Shown piece by piece: positions 5,029-5,466 of a stretch of 5,466 nucleotides of DNA. Under the pieces are notes generated by a model. It did no database searches, was not told the DNA's origin, and saw only the letters and a program-made list of their open reading frames with translations. Numbering within the stretch: the stretch's first letter is position 1; each line of letters starts with the position of its first letter. The translations under genes were made by a program, and so were the position numbers. The DNA lies in NCBI GenBank assembly GCA_028869615.1, contig JAGWRQ010000147.1:1-5466 (forward strand), given 5' to 3'. This DNA is from Candidatus Methylomirabilota bacterium. GTDB lineage: Bacteria; Methylomirabilota; Methylomirabilia; Methylomirabilales; Methylomirabilaceae.

Positions 5029-5056
5029 TTGCCGATCACAGAGAACGTGCTAGGAT
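5029..5056 (+). promoter_or_regulatory. Candidate thiI promoter, extended -10 type
   Basis: TTGCCG (5029-5034) is separated by 16 bases from TAGGAT (5051-5056), which is preceded by TGC, giving an extended -10 box. Transcription would start near 5063, leaving about 11 bases of leader that contain the thiI ribosome-binding site GGAGGA (5065-5070). Position and spacing support it; each box has mismatches. Confidence 0.45.
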
Positions 5057-5073
5057 GAGCTACTGGAGGAATT

Positions 5074-5466
5074 ATGAAAACTAAAAGCAACGCGATGGCA
5101 CAACCGCCGGTGAGGGGCGTCCTCATCCATTACCACGAGATTGCACTCAAAGGGAAAAACCGGAGCTTCTTTCTGAAGCAGCTTGAGGCTAATCTCCTGG
5201 CGGCCACGCGTGATCTCGACTGTGGCCCGCTCCGGCGACCCGCCGGTCGGCTATTCCTGGAGTTGCGGGAGGAGAGTTCGTGGGAGGTCTTGCGGCAGCG
5301 GTTGAGCCGAGTCTTCGGAATTGCGAATTTCGCCCCCGCCTTCACGATGGCGCCCAACCTGGAGTTGCTCGCACAACGGATCGAAGAGGAGGTCTGCAAC
5401 CGCTCATTTCGCAGCTTTCGCGTGGCGGCCCGTCGTGCCTTCAAGACCTTTCCGCAGACCTCCCAG
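5074..5466 (+). CDS. thiI: tRNA 4-thiouridine synthase ThiI, N-terminal part (3' end outside window)
   Basis: 131 residues are visible and the frame is open at the window edge. ThiI transfers sulfur to uridine 8 of tRNA, and in many bacteria it also serves thiazole synthesis for thiamine. The N-terminal ferredoxin-like domain is diagnostic: GVLIHYHEIALKGKNRSFF (15-33), AGRLFLEL (57-64), RLSRVFGIANFAPAF (76-90). It is followed by the start of the THUMP RNA-binding domain (SFRVAARRAFKTFPQTSQ, 114-131). The PP-loop ATPase domain and any rhodanese domain lie beyond the window. ATG 5074 has GGAGGA at 5065-5070, 3 bases upstream. ATG 5095 is an alternative without a comparable site. Composition returns to the high-GC style of the left flank, suggesting resident chromosomal DNA. 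Confidence 0.93.
   Translation, partial: MKTKSNAMAQPPVRGVLIHYHEIALKGKNRSFFLKQLEANLLAATRDLDCGPLRRPAGRLFLELREESSWEVLRQRLSRVFGIANFAPAFTMAPNLELLAQRIEEEVCNRSFRSFRVAARRAFKTFPQTSQ

Larger units (their letters stand above)
4633..5073. other. 441-base gene-poor region
   Basis: No convincing gene is present. Besides the inverted repeat (4656-4684), the double-hairpin repeat (4825-4882) and the thiI promoter, each listed separately, it holds two further items. One is a perfect 12-bp palindrome TTGGAGCTCCAA at 4710-4721. The other is a textbook ribosome-binding site (AGGAGGAGG, 4802-4810) followed 5 bases later by ATG 4816. That ATG opens an 80-codon frame to 5058, but the frame reads straight through the dispersed repeat and then through unremarkable sequence, so I do not call it a gene. 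It may be the severed 5' end of one. I see nothing recognisable between 4883 and 5028, and no tRNA or riboswitch signature. Confidence 0.6.

Noticed and set aside
4816..5058. 80-codon plus-strand frame with an excellent ribosome-binding site
   Set aside because: Its first quarter is the translated dispersed repeat and the rest shows no protein-family features; kept only as a possible gene remnant.
1..5466. CRISPR array, tRNA, rRNA, transposase or integrase
   Set aside because: No regularly spaced direct repeats, no cloverleaf or rRNA signature, and no transposase or tyrosine-recombinase motifs were seen on either strand.

Overview
The window is a bacterial chromosome segment, GC-rich at both ends (roughly 60%) and visibly AT-richer in the middle (about 2590-4800). 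The gene families fit a GC-rich Gram-negative-type bacterium: a sigma-54 activator with a Fis-type helix-turn-helix (HTH), a COG0701 permease, an Smr protein and ThiI. The ThiI N-terminus and the mixture of toxin-antitoxin genes remind me of NC10 (Methylomirabilota) or related lineages. No rRNA or other strong marker is present, so this placement is a guess.

Layout. (1) 1-1790, plus strand: the C-terminal part of a sigma-54-dependent AAA+ activator, a half-size permease of the ArsP/YraQ type, and a small Smr-domain protein, closely spaced and probably co-transcribed. (2) 1787-2960, minus strand: a GlcG/HbpS-like protein followed by a class I glutamine amidotransferase. The amidotransferase stop codon overlaps the Smr stop codon tail to tail. 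(3) 3039-4632, minus strand: an accessory block, read right to left. It holds a frameshifted McrA-like HNH endonuclease, a site that looks like an integron attC (the HNH stop codon lies inside it), vapB, a truncated vapC, hicB and hicA. The last four reading frames each overlap the next by 1-4 bases, forming one hybrid toxin-antitoxin operon. vapB has a near-consensus promoter, an embedded ATGCAT operator array, and apparently no leader. (4) 4633-5073: a gene-poor stretch with a large inverted repeat, a 12-bp palindrome, an orphan ribosome-binding site and ATG, and a dispersed double-hairpin repeat. (5) 5074 to the end, plus strand: the 5' part of thiI, with its own candidate promoter; it runs off the window.

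Interpretation. The left and right ends look like stable housekeeping or regulatory DNA. The middle looks acquired: a lone attC-like site with no integrase in view, gene wreckage (HNH frameshift, vapC truncation), and toxin-antitoxin genes. The most interesting item is the vapB-'vapC-hicB-hicA fusion. An intact VapB-type antitoxin has lost its toxin, and its promoter and translation chain now lead directly into a complete HicBA pair.
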